Source: CAYLPT01 sp964385645
Lineage (GTDB): Bacteria; Armatimonadota; Hebobacteria; Hebobacterales; Hebobacteraceae
Assembly: GCA_964385645.1 (NCBI GenBank)
Contig: CAYLPT010000214.1
Span: 1-50,146 of the forward strand
Reading direction: 5' to 3'
DNA: 50,146 nt
The notes below the pieces were generated by a model. It ran no database searches and had not been told where the DNA came from. It saw only the letters and a program-made list of their open reading frames with translations. Of this stretch, positions 17,401 to 24,015 are shown one piece after another. Numbering within the stretch: the stretch's first letter is position 1; every line of letters begins with the position of its first letter. The translations under genes and the position numbers were made by a program.

Positions 17401-20141
17401 ACAGCCCCGACGAGATTCGCTGAGGTCTGCGACTCCGCAAGGCTGTCGCACAGCCGCGCAGCGGTATCTCGCGCCTCTGCTGATACCATTCCGTCTAGCG
17501 CGAGCTGGCCTCGAAGCAGGTCTGGCAGCGGGGTGCACCCGGCCAGATTGAGGGCCTCGGTGGCTATGGCGAGAGCGCGTTCCACTCTCTCGAAATCGGT
17601 ATCATACCCTCGATAGTAAGCCCCTATCAGGGCCTCGACCTGCTGGGCCTGGCTATCAAGCTTGGCTCTGCGCCGCTTCGTCTCCCGCGCTAGGACAAGG
17701 TCATCGCGCACCGTTCGAGACACTCGACCGTCCAGGGAACATCGGGCTATCGCCCTTCTGTCGCGATGGAAACTAGGCCGCAACCACCGCAGCCAGGATG
17801 CATATCTTCCTGAAAACGCTTCGACAAGGCGATCCAGATCAAGGCCGAGGAAGTCCTCAGTGTAACGCCTGCGCAGATTGTCTCGACCAGTCAGGTAAGC
17901 ACTGTAGGCCCCGCGAAGACGAGGGAGTTCCTCCCCAACTTCTCGGCACTGCCGTGGGTCCAGCCATCTCCCGTCAGGCTTCGGTTCCACCGCACAGAGT
18001 TCAACAAGCCGAATGAGCTCCTTCACTCTCTTCGTCGTCACCACTTGGTCGGGTAGACCGAGCAGGTCCACAAGTCTGCGCCCGTCGGTTTCCCACTCTG
18101 CGGCTCGCTGGGCCAAGTCCTCGGCCCACTTTGCGATGTCTTGGGCGTTGGCAAGTAGCGCCCGCTCATCCGTGGCGTCCCCTTGGAGCAAGACGGCTGT
18201 GTCGCGATGTGCTGTGGCAATCGTGTCTCGCAGGGAGGTTGGAAGGTTGAGGAAACTAGGGCCGTGACGAGTCAGTACCTTTTGGCGGATGCCCCGGTAG
18301 GTCTGTGTGAGTGCCTGTAGGCGGCGCGCCTCGTCGACCAGCGGATCGAGGTCAGGAGTCACCAGCCACGAAGGGTCAGGGCGAGGACTCCCCGCAAGAA
18401 GCCGCAGCGTCTCGACGAGCCAACGGCAGCCGTCGAAGGTGGAGGGGCATGGTGTCGCGCCGACCGTCTCGGCCGCCGACCGGGAAGCGTCGGCAAGTCG
18501 AGCCACAGAGTTGGCGCATCTCTCTAGCACCTGCTGGTAGGAAGTACGCGTCGCCGCTGTGTAGGCGCGCTCAACGCAGCCGTTCCAAGGAAACGCCGGC
18601 CCTTCCAGTGCTACATGCCACACAGTCTGGAGACGGCTCGCACTCTCGCCTATCTGCGCGAGCAGGGATGGCGAGAGAGCGGGCACATCGGGATAGTCAA
18701 ACGGTACAAGAGGAACCCGGTGAAGCCCCGAGAGCTCCGCGAGAATGTCGAAGGTGCTTCGTGCCATTGGCTCCCGCACGAGATGAAGGGCGTGAACGTA
18801 GTCGCAGAGCTGCTGTCTCCTCCTGATCAGGGTTTCCAGTTCGTGCGCGGAAAGCCTCCCCTTCGCTTCCAGTTGCTCCTCGAGGCATCGATGAAGCGCC
18901 TGCACTACTTCGCGCTTGTTGGCTCGGTGGCTGTGCAGCTCAAGACAGAAGTGATCCAGATGTGCCTCTCTCAACCGCTTGTATACAACCTCGAGCGCAG
19001 CCATCTTCTCCGAGACGAAAAGCACGGTCTTCCCCGCCGCGATGGACTCTGCTATCACATTGGTGATGGTCTGGCTCTTGCCGGTGCCCGGCGGGCCATG
19101 CAACACCAGACTCGTGCCGCGTTTCACAGCCTCGATGCACGCGAGCTGGCTGCTATCGGCATCCACGACCAGGAAGCTACCCTTAGGATCATGCCACCGG
19201 TCGAGCTCTTGCGTCGCGGGCGCGCCGTCCCCGATGGCCGCGTCATCCGCGGGTTCACCTGCAAGGCTGCGCACTATGGCATGGCTGGATACCAACTGGC
19301 TGTTGGCAGTGAGATCACGGTAGATGACCAGCTTGTGGAATGAGAACAGGCCGATCCACGTTTCGAGAGCCACTGACCATCCTCGGCGTTTGGTACGCCT
19401 TGCGACCTCGTCGAGATAATCTCGGAGGCCTACCTCCTCCCAGTCCTCGGGGATCGGTGGCAGTTCGATGCGAAAGTCGTTGCGCAGTTTCACGTCAAGC
19501 GCAGGGTTCAGAACGGCATCCTCTTCAACGGGTCGAATCTCAAAGGGCTCTTGGGCTGACTCTCGAACAAGCTCTGCTGGAACAAGAACGAGGGGTGATC
19601 GCACAGCCTCATTGGTCTCTGTTTCTCTCCAGTCGAGCATTCCGAAGGCGAGGTGAAGGATGCGCACACCGCGCTCCTCGAAATCTGTACGAGATCTTCG
19701 GTGCAGGTTTTTCACTATCCGCACAAGCTCTGCCGGGTCCCCTACATTGGAGGCGAGTTCATCCGCTTTGCGCGACGGCGAAACCGACAGCTCGAAGAAG
19801 CGCTTCCTGTGCCTGGCAGGTTTCCCAGGCTCAACGTCTTCCTGGGTGTCGTACTCTGTCTCAGTGCCAAACAGCCCCACCTCCTTTGGCCGTTCATCTG
19901 AGGGAGTGTCTTCCTCGGGAGGTGGAGCCCAGAACCGCCACGAACGGGAGCGTACGGCAAATCGCTCGAATACCTCTTCTGAAGGGGGCTCGACAACCTT
20001 CAAGGTGCCTGTACGGCTTGCCCTGAAGAATAGCAGCCGATTGCGCCGCGAAAGGTCCACCAGTTTGCCTTTCCATTCCTCGATGCGCCGGTGAACACGG
20101 CCGTCGCCGGCTCCTGATTGGCCACGCTTCTGGTTTGCCAT
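14421..20141 (-). CDS. DUF4011-superfamily I helicase-Vsr nuclease fusion (Hhe-like putative anti-phage protein)
   Basis: 1906 residues. N-terminal DUF4011 (about 15-210: EEWKGKLVDLSRRNRLLFFR). Walker A HGPPGTGKSQT at about 348; Walker B FDLIVFDEASQ near 1267, followed by CGDRKQLPPTAFF; helicase C-terminal motifs near 1500 (GDERDVMIFSIGYG, RRLNVAVTRAREKVILVSS). Then a Vsr/MTES-1575-type nuclease at about 1565-1680 with FESPLERDV, RIDLGVV and GIECDGASYHHS (an acidic residue followed by ExD). A DUF3320 region lies near the C-terminus. I recall this domain order from anti-phage helicase-nuclease proteins, but the recall is unchecked. GGGGG lies 8 nt before the ATG, and only 1 nt separates it from the HTH gene upstream, so the two are coupled. 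Base composition is clearly less GC-rich than the flanks. Confidence 0.85.
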   Translation of the reverse strand: MANQKRGQSGAGDGRVHRRIEEWKGKLVDLSRRNRLLFFRASRTGTLKVVEPPSEEVFERFAVRSRSWRFWAPPPEEDTPSDERPKEVGLFGTETEYDTQEDVEPGKPARHRKRFFELSVSPSRKADELASNVGDPAELVRIVKNLHRRSRTDFEERGVRILHLAFGMLDWRETETNEAVRSPLVLVPAELVRESAQEPFEIRPVEEDAVLNPALDVKLRNDFRIELPPIPEDWEEVGLRDYLDEVARRTKRRGWSVALETWIGLFSFHKLVIYRDLTANSQLVSSHAIVRSLAGEPADDAAIGDGAPATQELDRWHDPKGSFLVVDADSSQLACIEAVKRGTSLVLHGPPGTGKSQTITNVIAESIAAGKTVLFVSEKMAALEVVYKRLREAHLDHFCLELHSHRANKREVVQALHRCLEEQLEAKGRLSAHELETLIRRRQQLCDYVHALHLVREPMARSTFDILAELSGLHRVPLVPFDYPDVPALSPSLLAQIGESASRLQTVWHVALEGPAFPWNGCVERAYTAATRTSYQQVLERCANSVARLADASRSAAETVGATPCPSTFDGCRWLVETLRLLAGSPRPDPSWLVTPDLDPLVDEARRLQALTQTYRGIRQKVLTRHGPSFLNLPTSLRDTIATAHRDTAVLLQGDATDERALLANAQDIAKWAEDLAQRAAEWETDGRRLVDLLGLPDQVVTTKRVKELIRLVELCAVEPKPDGRWLDPRQCREVGEELPRLRGAYSAYLTGRDNLRRRYTEDFLGLDLDRLVEAFSGRYASWLRWLRPSFHRDRRAIARCSLDGRVSRTVRDDLVLARETKRRRAKLDSQAQQVEALIGAYYRGYDTDFERVERALAIATEALNLAGCTPLPDLLRGQLALDGMVSAEARDTAARLCDSLAESQTSANLVGAVLSIARLPTSSLPPAQTPLPQLRKWAAALAVAASHLGDGIQAAAQASTGGLPETIGELLSDLDMVCQLRELDAQIAGESERLRRAYGQRFRGMDTSWEDVLMGLEWAARARRHFSGREMTPAFVNVAVDRPSEAPDPDTLDALLRQAEGDLATLEARFEETPALEGVPLRDHSFERILSRVAEMVRRLDDIRDWVDFQARRADFVDVGLGDLFPQLEAHMPAADLIPQVVRRAVLQKWVEHVFEQEPALGRFRGQDHEKLIAEFRELDRRHWEVGAHRVIAEVNKHKPHVDYVPSGSEISLLKHEALKKSRHLPIRKLFDRIPLLVTRLKPCLLMSPVSVSQFLSPTMNFDLIVFDEASQICTEDAVGAIYRGAQLLVCGDRKQLPPTAFFQAGMSEEFDEDEPGDQEEFAPLDSVLDECLAMNMREGWLRWHYRSRHESLIAFSNSRFYDWRLVTFPSCFQEHEDLGIKFVHVADGVYDRGGKRDNAREAEVVADLVFEHFLRHQTSKSLGVVAFSQAQMETIEDELERRRRERPEMERYFTGDRMEGFFVKNLENVQGDERDVMIFSIGYGKDRTGRMTMNFGPLNQAGGERRLNVAVTRAREKVILVSSIRAADIDLSATQAPGVLMLHRYLDYAERGVVALELSAATGGDFESPLERDVAQAIREMGYDVVPQVGCSGFRIDLGVVDPGQPGCFLVGIECDGASYHHSYVARDKDRLRQEVLERLGWRIHRIWSPDWVNRRTTEVERLRTAIEQARSGRSGARSQPSCSDNPGPAGRSLPPPSVKTVEVGNGNDSPAGLSWTTPYQVSRLRARGSVDPNFYLPEHRPEQVRLVEEIVALEGPVHVELVGRRLAEAWGLQRVGSRMQAAIEEAIGLGVRRGKVKRVGDFLWPSNPEFRLAVRIPVPGNEKTMRRVEHVSPTEIAQAMRHIVQAGVGVSADALIVEVARVFGFERTGYRIRRQLEQILNHLIRKGNLVRQGDLLHVGNSRS

Positions 20142-20142
20142 G

Positions 20143-20364
20143 TTATCGCCCCCGTTTGCGCCCGGAACGCAGATGGTGGGTCTGAACGTCCATTTCCTGG
20201 AGCACCGTCTCGAGATCCGACTTGCGGTAGAGGCGGTAGCGATTCATCGGGTTGCGCACCGCCTTGAGCTTTCCGAGGCGGTCCCAGTTGCGCAGCGTGC
20301 TGTCTGAGACGCCCAAGAACTCGGCTGCCTCACCGATGGTCATGTAGTCCTGAATCCGCCTCAT
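20143..20364 (-). CDS. Small MerR/excisionase-type helix-turn-helix protein
   Basis: 73 residues from the ATG at 20364. A TTG at 20400 would add 12 residues, but it would sit at or upstream of the likely transcription start. The fold is a winged HTH of the MerR/AlpA/excisionase class: MTIGEAAEFLGVSDSTLRNW (recognition helix) followed by a basic wing, LKAVRNPMNRYRLYRKSDLE, and a basic C-terminus (HHLRSGRKRGR). It is the first gene of a two-gene operon with the DUF4011 helicase (1-nt gap). Palindromes overlap its predicted promoter, which suggests autoregulation of the module. It could instead act as a recombination directionality factor for the element; the coupling to the helicase favours a regulator. 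Confidence 0.75.
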   Translation of the reverse strand: MRRIQDYMTIGEAAEFLGVSDSTLRNWDRLGKLKAVRNPMNRYRLYRKSDLETVLQEMDVQTHHLRSGRKRGR

Positions 20365-20384
20365 GCCTATCGCACCGCCCGACC

Positions 20385-20421
20385 TGGTAGAGGTTACCAA
20401 ACTCTGGCAGTATTCGCCAGA
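20385..20421 (-). promoter_or_regulatory. Promoter with two operator-like palindromes
   Basis: TCTGGC-N7-GCCAGA (20403-20421) overlaps a minus-strand -10-like AATACT (20409-20414). TGGTA-N5-TACCA (20385-20399) lies just downstream. Both sit between the HTH gene and the divergent plus-strand promoter, and are good candidates for binding by the HTH protein. No convincing -35 was seen. Confidence 0.45.
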
Positions 20422-20491
20422 CCTCTCCTCAGCCCTTCTTACCGCTGCCGCTCCCTCAGCAGACCGTTACCTGCTGGCACGAAAGGGGGTA

Positions 20492-20519
20492 TTGACAAGA
20501 CGCGCGGGTGCGGTATCAT
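20492..20519 (+). promoter_or_regulatory. sigma70-type promoter of the replication/packaging arm
   Basis: Consensus TTGACA (20492-20497), 16-bp spacer, TATCAT (20514-20519). It faces the primase-helicase genes and is divergent from the HTH-helicase operon. Expected start about 20526. Confidence 0.75.
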
Positions 20520-20525
20520 ATTGGT

Positions 20526-20810
20526 GGCATCACGCCAGCAGTTCCCTGCGGCGAGCTATCTGCCTTCCTCGCCACGAGATGGCATGAGCGGCGAGCGCAG
20601 GGATGGCGACAACTGAATACCGCCATCATCGCGCAGATACGGCGGACCTTCCGAGGAGCGCCCTGGACACCAGGGAGCCCGCTCGAGGCGGTCTGCCTGA
20701 TGCGACCAACTGAATAGGCAGCCGCCGACTCGATACCGAGAGGCGGGCTTTCTGAGAGCTGTCCACCTGGTGACCCCAGACGGCTCCGAGAAGGCCCGCC
20801 TTTTTCTTTT
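20526..20810 (+). ncRNA. Candidate terminated leader or small RNA of about 285 nt
   Basis: Bounded by the promoter at 20492-20519 and the strong terminator at 20741-20810. No convincing reading frame fills it. Short ATG frames exist (for example 36 codons from 20603) but have poor ribosome sites. CAACTGAATA occurs twice (20610-20619 and 20707-20716). It may be a free small RNA or an attenuated leader of the genes that follow. Confidence 0.45.
20741..20810 (+). terminator. Strong Rho-independent terminator
   Basis: AGGCGGGC (20741-20748) pairs with GCCCGCCT (20794-20801). The stem continues with a TTCT/AGAA block and GAGAGC against GCTC. It is followed by TTTTTCTTTT (20801-20810). This is the clearest U-tract terminator in the window, and it precedes the HTH gene at 20840. 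Confidence 0.85.
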
Positions 20811-20839
20811 GTCTGGCTGCTGAGGGAAGGGAGACGAAG

Positions 20840-21094
20840 ATGGAGAGATCGCCGATCAAGGAGCTGCGGCAGCGCTTGGGCTGGCGCGCAGCCGATCTGG
20901 CCGCCTTCGCCGGTATGAGCCTCGGGGCGATCACGATGTGCGAGCGAGGCGAACTGGCGAGGCTTCCCGCCCGGCTGGAGTCCGCCCTTATCCGCCTGGG
21001 CGAGGACATCGCCGAGATGCGCCAGCGCCACGCTGCGCTCATCCAGGCGCGGCGGCGCGCCCTGGTGACCGACCACCTGGAGTCAACAGACTGA
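20840..21094 (+). CDS. Small XRE-like helix-turn-helix protein
   Basis: 84 residues with GGGAAGGGAG upstream of the ATG. The N-terminal half reads as a Cro/XRE-type HTH: IKELRQRLGWRAADLAAFAG (helices 1-2), MSLGAITMCERGELARLPAR (recognition helix and helix 4). The rest is helical and charged. Probably an element regulator. It lies just after a strong terminator, so its expression would depend on readthrough or antitermination. First of a packed plus-strand gene series. Confidence 0.65.
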   Translation: MERSPIKELRQRLGWRAADLAAFAGMSLGAITMCERGELARLPARLESALIRLGEDIAEMRQRHAALIQARRRALVTDHLESTD

Positions 21095-21102
21095 GGAAAG
21101 CC

Positions 21103-21306
21103 TTGCCCAGGCGACGCGACGATAGGCCGTTTCGGATCGTGAGTATTCGCCAGATTCCCTGCGAGGATGTGGGCGCGGTCTATCGCGCGGCCTGGGATCG
21201 CATACTCAATTGCGCTGCCGCGCGACAACTTGACCTGGCGATGGTAGCAGCGGAGCAAGAAGATCACGAGACCGGGGAGGAGGGAAGATGCGATGCTGAC
21301 GCCTGA
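21103..21306 (+). CDS. Small hypothetical protein of the element
   Basis: 67 residues from a TTG at 21103, with AGGAAAG very close upstream. A GTG at 21139 would give 55 residues. Not recognised. It is a mixed alpha/beta-looking protein with a basic start (PRRRDDRPFRIVSIRQIP) and an acidic tail. It begins 8 nt after the HTH gene and overlaps the primase-helicase by 14 nt, a spacing typical of phage early genes. The overlap supports it being real, but the start is uncertain. Confidence 0.4.
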   Translation: MPRRRDDRPFRIVSIRQIPCEDVGAVYRAAWDRILNCAAARQLDLAMVAAEQEDHETGEEGRCDADA

Positions 21307-22984
21307 GCACGTGGCTGACTTGCGTCGCTCCGGCCTGAGCGATGAGACCATCGCGGCGGCTGGCTTCCGCTCCCTGGGTGCCCATGAGGTGCGCCGCCTG
21401 CTCGATTACCCGACTGCGTGCGCGGGTATGGCGATTCCCTATCCCGGCTGCATCTTTGGCGATGGCAGCCGCTACGTTCGCGTGCGCCTCGATCACCCTC
21501 TTCAGAGCAATAACGGCCATTCAATCCGCTATCTGACTCGACGAGGGGAACGAAATCGCCTCTACCTGCCGCCCAACCTCGCGAAGGGCACAGCCAGCAA
21601 CTCGGCCATCCCTCTGACGATCACCGAAGGCGAAAAGAAGAGCCTGGCCGCTTGTCAGGCGGGCATTCCTTGCATCGGGCTGTCTGGCGTCTGGTCGTGG
21701 CGCACCAAGTTCGACGGCCGCAGCTTCCCGCTTCCCGATCTCTGCAACATTCACTGGTGGGGCCGCCAGGTCTCTATCGTCTTCGACAGCGACCTGATTG
21801 AGAATGAGAGCGTGCGTGCAGCAGAGGAAACACTTGCCCGCGAGCTGACCTCACGCGGCGCGCAGGTGCGTCGGGTGCGTCTGCCTTCGGGCCTCAACGG
21901 GGAGAAGGTGGGTCTTGATGACTTCCTGCTGACGCATAGCAGGGAAGACTTCGCCAGTCTGCCGGTCGCCGAGCCACTCGCTACGAGCGAAGTGGGGCGC
22001 ACTGTCGAGTACATCAGGTTCGCCACCAAAGAACCCGGGCCCATCCGATGGATCGTGGAACCCCTCTTCCCCCAGGAGACAGTCAACATCCTCAGCGGCG
22101 ACAGCGGCGCGGGCAAGAGCTGGCTGGCCCTGGAGCTATCCCACGCGGTGGCTTCCGGCCGTCCTTGGCTCGGTCATTTCCCTGTCACCCAGGGGCCGGT
22201 GCTCTACTTCGATGAGGAATCGGTGGAAAGCCTCCTGCACCAACGTATCTGGCAGTTGCGTCAGTGCGACCCGGAGTTGCCCTCGGAGCTTCCCATTCGA
22301 TTTCGTCTCGATACCGGCCTGTTGGTTGATCAGCCCGATGGGAACGCGTTGCTGCGCGCCGATCTGGAAGAACTCGCTCCCGCCTTGCTGGTCATTGACT
22401 CCTTCCGCGGCTGCTTCGCTGGCGACGAGAACAACAGCGCCGAGGTGCGAGTCGCCCTGCGCAACCTCAAACACCTGGCGACCGACTTCGGCTGCGCCGT
22501 CTTGGTGCTGCATCACACTCGCAAGCTTTCCCAGGTCTCCAACGCGGCCAGCCAGATGGTGCGCGGCTCGACCGATCTGCGCGGCGCGGTTGATACCCAT
22601 CTCTTCCTCCGCGTGCGTCAGCCAGGCAGCCTCTTTGTCGAGCACGAGAAGAGCCGTTGGGTGCCTTCGATTGAGACCTTCGGCGTGGAATTCGTCGCAG
22701 GCGAAGAGGGCGGATTGAGCATCTGCTATGTGGACGAGTTGCCCCCAGACGGCGACAAGTTGCAGGAAGCCAAGCTCTCCATCCTGGGGTGGCTCGGGGA
22801 GGAGGGCAAGCCGGTTGATCGTCCGACACTGCTGGCGAGAGCGAAGGCGCAGCGGATCAGCGAGCGCACGGCTCAGCGTGCTCTGGGGGAACTGGAGACC
22901 GCCAAGCAGATCGTTCGGGTGGGCAAGCGCGGACGCAAAGTGCTGTTCGGGAGGACGGGAAATGTTGACCTGGCGCTGCTCTGA
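21293..22984 (+). CDS. Primase-helicase: DUF3854/Toprim-like domain fused to RepA-type hexameric helicase
   Basis: 563 residues; GGAGG lies about 9 nt before the ATG. Residues 1-200 resemble the DUF3854 Toprim-like module of mobile-element primases (LTITEGEKKSLAAC, IVFDSDL as acidic motif). Residues about 235-470 form an AAA_25/RepA-like ATPase: Walker A SGDSGAGKSWLALELSH, ALLVIDSFRG (Walker B), AVLVLHHTRK and the RGSTDLRGAVDTHLFLRV segment. The C-terminal 60 residues look like a winged helix (DRPTLLARAKAQRISERTAQ). Such fusions replicate plasmids, satellites and phages. It is directly followed by the TGCGCCAA cluster, which may be its origin. No separate initiator gene is recognised. Confidence 0.82.
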   Translation: MLTPEHVADLRRSGLSDETIAAAGFRSLGAHEVRRLLDYPTACAGMAIPYPGCIFGDGSRYVRVRLDHPLQSNNGHSIRYLTRRGERNRLYLPPNLAKGTASNSAIPLTITEGEKKSLAACQAGIPCIGLSGVWSWRTKFDGRSFPLPDLCNIHWWGRQVSIVFDSDLIENESVRAAEETLARELTSRGAQVRRVRLPSGLNGEKVGLDDFLLTHSREDFASLPVAEPLATSEVGRTVEYIRFATKEPGPIRWIVEPLFPQETVNILSGDSGAGKSWLALELSHAVASGRPWLGHFPVTQGPVLYFDEESVESLLHQRIWQLRQCDPELPSELPIRFRLDTGLLVDQPDGNALLRADLEELAPALLVIDSFRGCFAGDENNSAEVRVALRNLKHLATDFGCAVLVLHHTRKLSQVSNAASQMVRGSTDLRGAVDTHLFLRVRQPGSLFVEHEKSRWVPSIETFGVEFVAGEEGGLSICYVDELPPDGDKLQEAKLSILGWLGEEGKPVDRPTLLARAKAQRISERTAQRALGELETAKQIVRVGKRGRKVLFGRTGNVDLALL

Positions 22985-22991
22985 AACAAGC

Positions 22992-23107
22992 ATCTGCGCC
23001 AAATCTGCGCCAAGGCTTGGCGCAGTTCGGGCATTTGCGCCAACGCCCCTATATAGAGTTGCTTGGCGCACATCATTCCGACGCTATCTGCGCCAGATGT
23101 GCGCCAA
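22992..23107 (+). repeat. Cluster of TGCGCCAA sites (iteron- or pac-like)
   Basis: Seven copies of an 8-mer in 116 bp: TGCGCCAA at 22995, 23006, 23036 and 23100; inverted TTGGCGCA at 23017 and 23063; TGCGCCAG at 23089. The first two are an exact tandem of ATCTGCGCCAA. Starts at 22995, 23006 and 23017, and again at 23089 and 23100, are 11 bp apart, one helical turn. An A/T-rich CTATATAG lies in the middle (23048-23055). A degenerate TGCGCCCC follows at 23122, 22 bp further on. Fits a replication origin with initiator sites, or a terminase-binding site beside the terminase genes. Confidence 0.7.
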
Positions 23108-23120
23108 CCCGCTGCCGAAG

Positions 23121-23153
23121 CTGCGCCCCCGCCTTGAGACGGGCGGGGCGCAG
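23121..23153 (+). other. Hairpin beside the TGCGCCAA cluster
   Basis: CTGCGCCCCCGCC pairs with GGGCGGGGCGCAG (23141-23153), 12 bp with one bulged C and a 7-8-nt loop. It could end primase-helicase transcripts or be part of the origin/packaging site. The rest of 22985-23325 shows no supported gene. Confidence 0.4.
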
Positions 23154-23325
23154 CCTTCGCAGCCTGCGGGCGGGCGGCCTGGTGACCCGAAAACTGCGGC
23201 GCGGCGGACGTGTGCCCGTCAGGACTCCATACCCTCCGGCGCTATTGGGCTGGCGGTGTCGTTCGCGGAGAGGAGTCTGGTGACAGTGTTTGTGTATCGC
23301 CCTGAGCGGGCGAGAACGAGGCGAA

Positions 23326-24015
23326 ATGGCGACTTCTGGGCCGAAAACTGAGGCCGGAAAGCGGGCAGTGACGGAAAACCTGCCCCATCCCGTCAAACAC
23401 GGGCTGCGCACCCGCACCTGGGAGCAGCGGGCAACCGTGCCCTGTCACCCCGGTTCGTGCCCATTCGTCTGGGAGCAGTGCGAGCGGCGCGGGGAGGCCG
23501 AGCACGGCTGCCCAGTCCTTCCCGAACTGGAGAGGGAGCGCCTGGAGGCCATGATCGCCGATCTCGATCCGGCCGCCTGCGATCCAGACACCGGGGAGAT
23601 CATCGAGTCGGCTGGCAGCCACCTCTCCCTGGCGGAACTGGACGCCTTGGCCGAATACGAGCGGCTCGGCACGATCATGCTGATCTGTGAGCGCTGGTTC
23701 GCCCGGGCCGGCCTACTGCGCGCCAGCAACACCGAAGGGCTGGCCTTTCAGGGCGCGGCGAGACAGTATTTGTACGCCCTGATCAGCCGCGACCGAATGC
23801 GAGAGCGCCACTCCTGGACGAAGCCGCGTGGGGAGCAGAGTGACCTGGCGGCGGCTATCCTGGCCGTCGCCGTGCGCACGAATGACGCGCCACGTGCCCC
23901 TGTGGGCGCGATTGAGGGCGAGGCGCGAGTCCTTCCCCCACCGGGCGAGGAAGAGGCGCACACGCCGCCACGTGAGGGCAAACAGGCGGCGGGTGACGAG
24001 GAGGGCGAACCGTGA
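23326..24015 (+). CDS. Probable terminase small subunit
   Basis: 229 residues from the ATG at 23326 (GAGG 4 nt upstream). The N-terminus GPKTEAGKRAVTENLPHPVK followed by HGLRTR is of a kind seen in small phage DNA-binding proteins. A cysteine-rich stretch follows (CHPGSCPFVWEQC, later HGCPVL), perhaps a metal site, then a helical core (LSLAELDALAEYERLGTIML, CERWFARAGLLRA) and an acidic, proline-rich tail. Assignment as TerS rests mainly on position: its stop overlaps the large terminase start by 4 nt, and it follows a candidate packaging site. Could instead be an element-specific DNA-binding protein. Confidence 0.5.
   Translation: MATSGPKTEAGKRAVTENLPHPVKHGLRTRTWEQRATVPCHPGSCPFVWEQCERRGEAEHGCPVLPELERERLEAMIADLDPAACDPDTGEIIESAGSHLSLAELDALAEYERLGTIMLICERWFARAGLLRASNTEGLAFQGAARQYLYALISRDRMRERHSWTKPRGEQSDLAAAILAVAVRTNDAPRAPVGAIEGEARVLPPPGEEEAHTPPREGKQAAGDEEGEP

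Noticed and set aside
20508..20717. 69-codon plus-strand frame in the element control region
   Set aside because: Its GTG overlaps the -10 of the predicted promoter, there is no ribosome site, and the protein looks like random translation.
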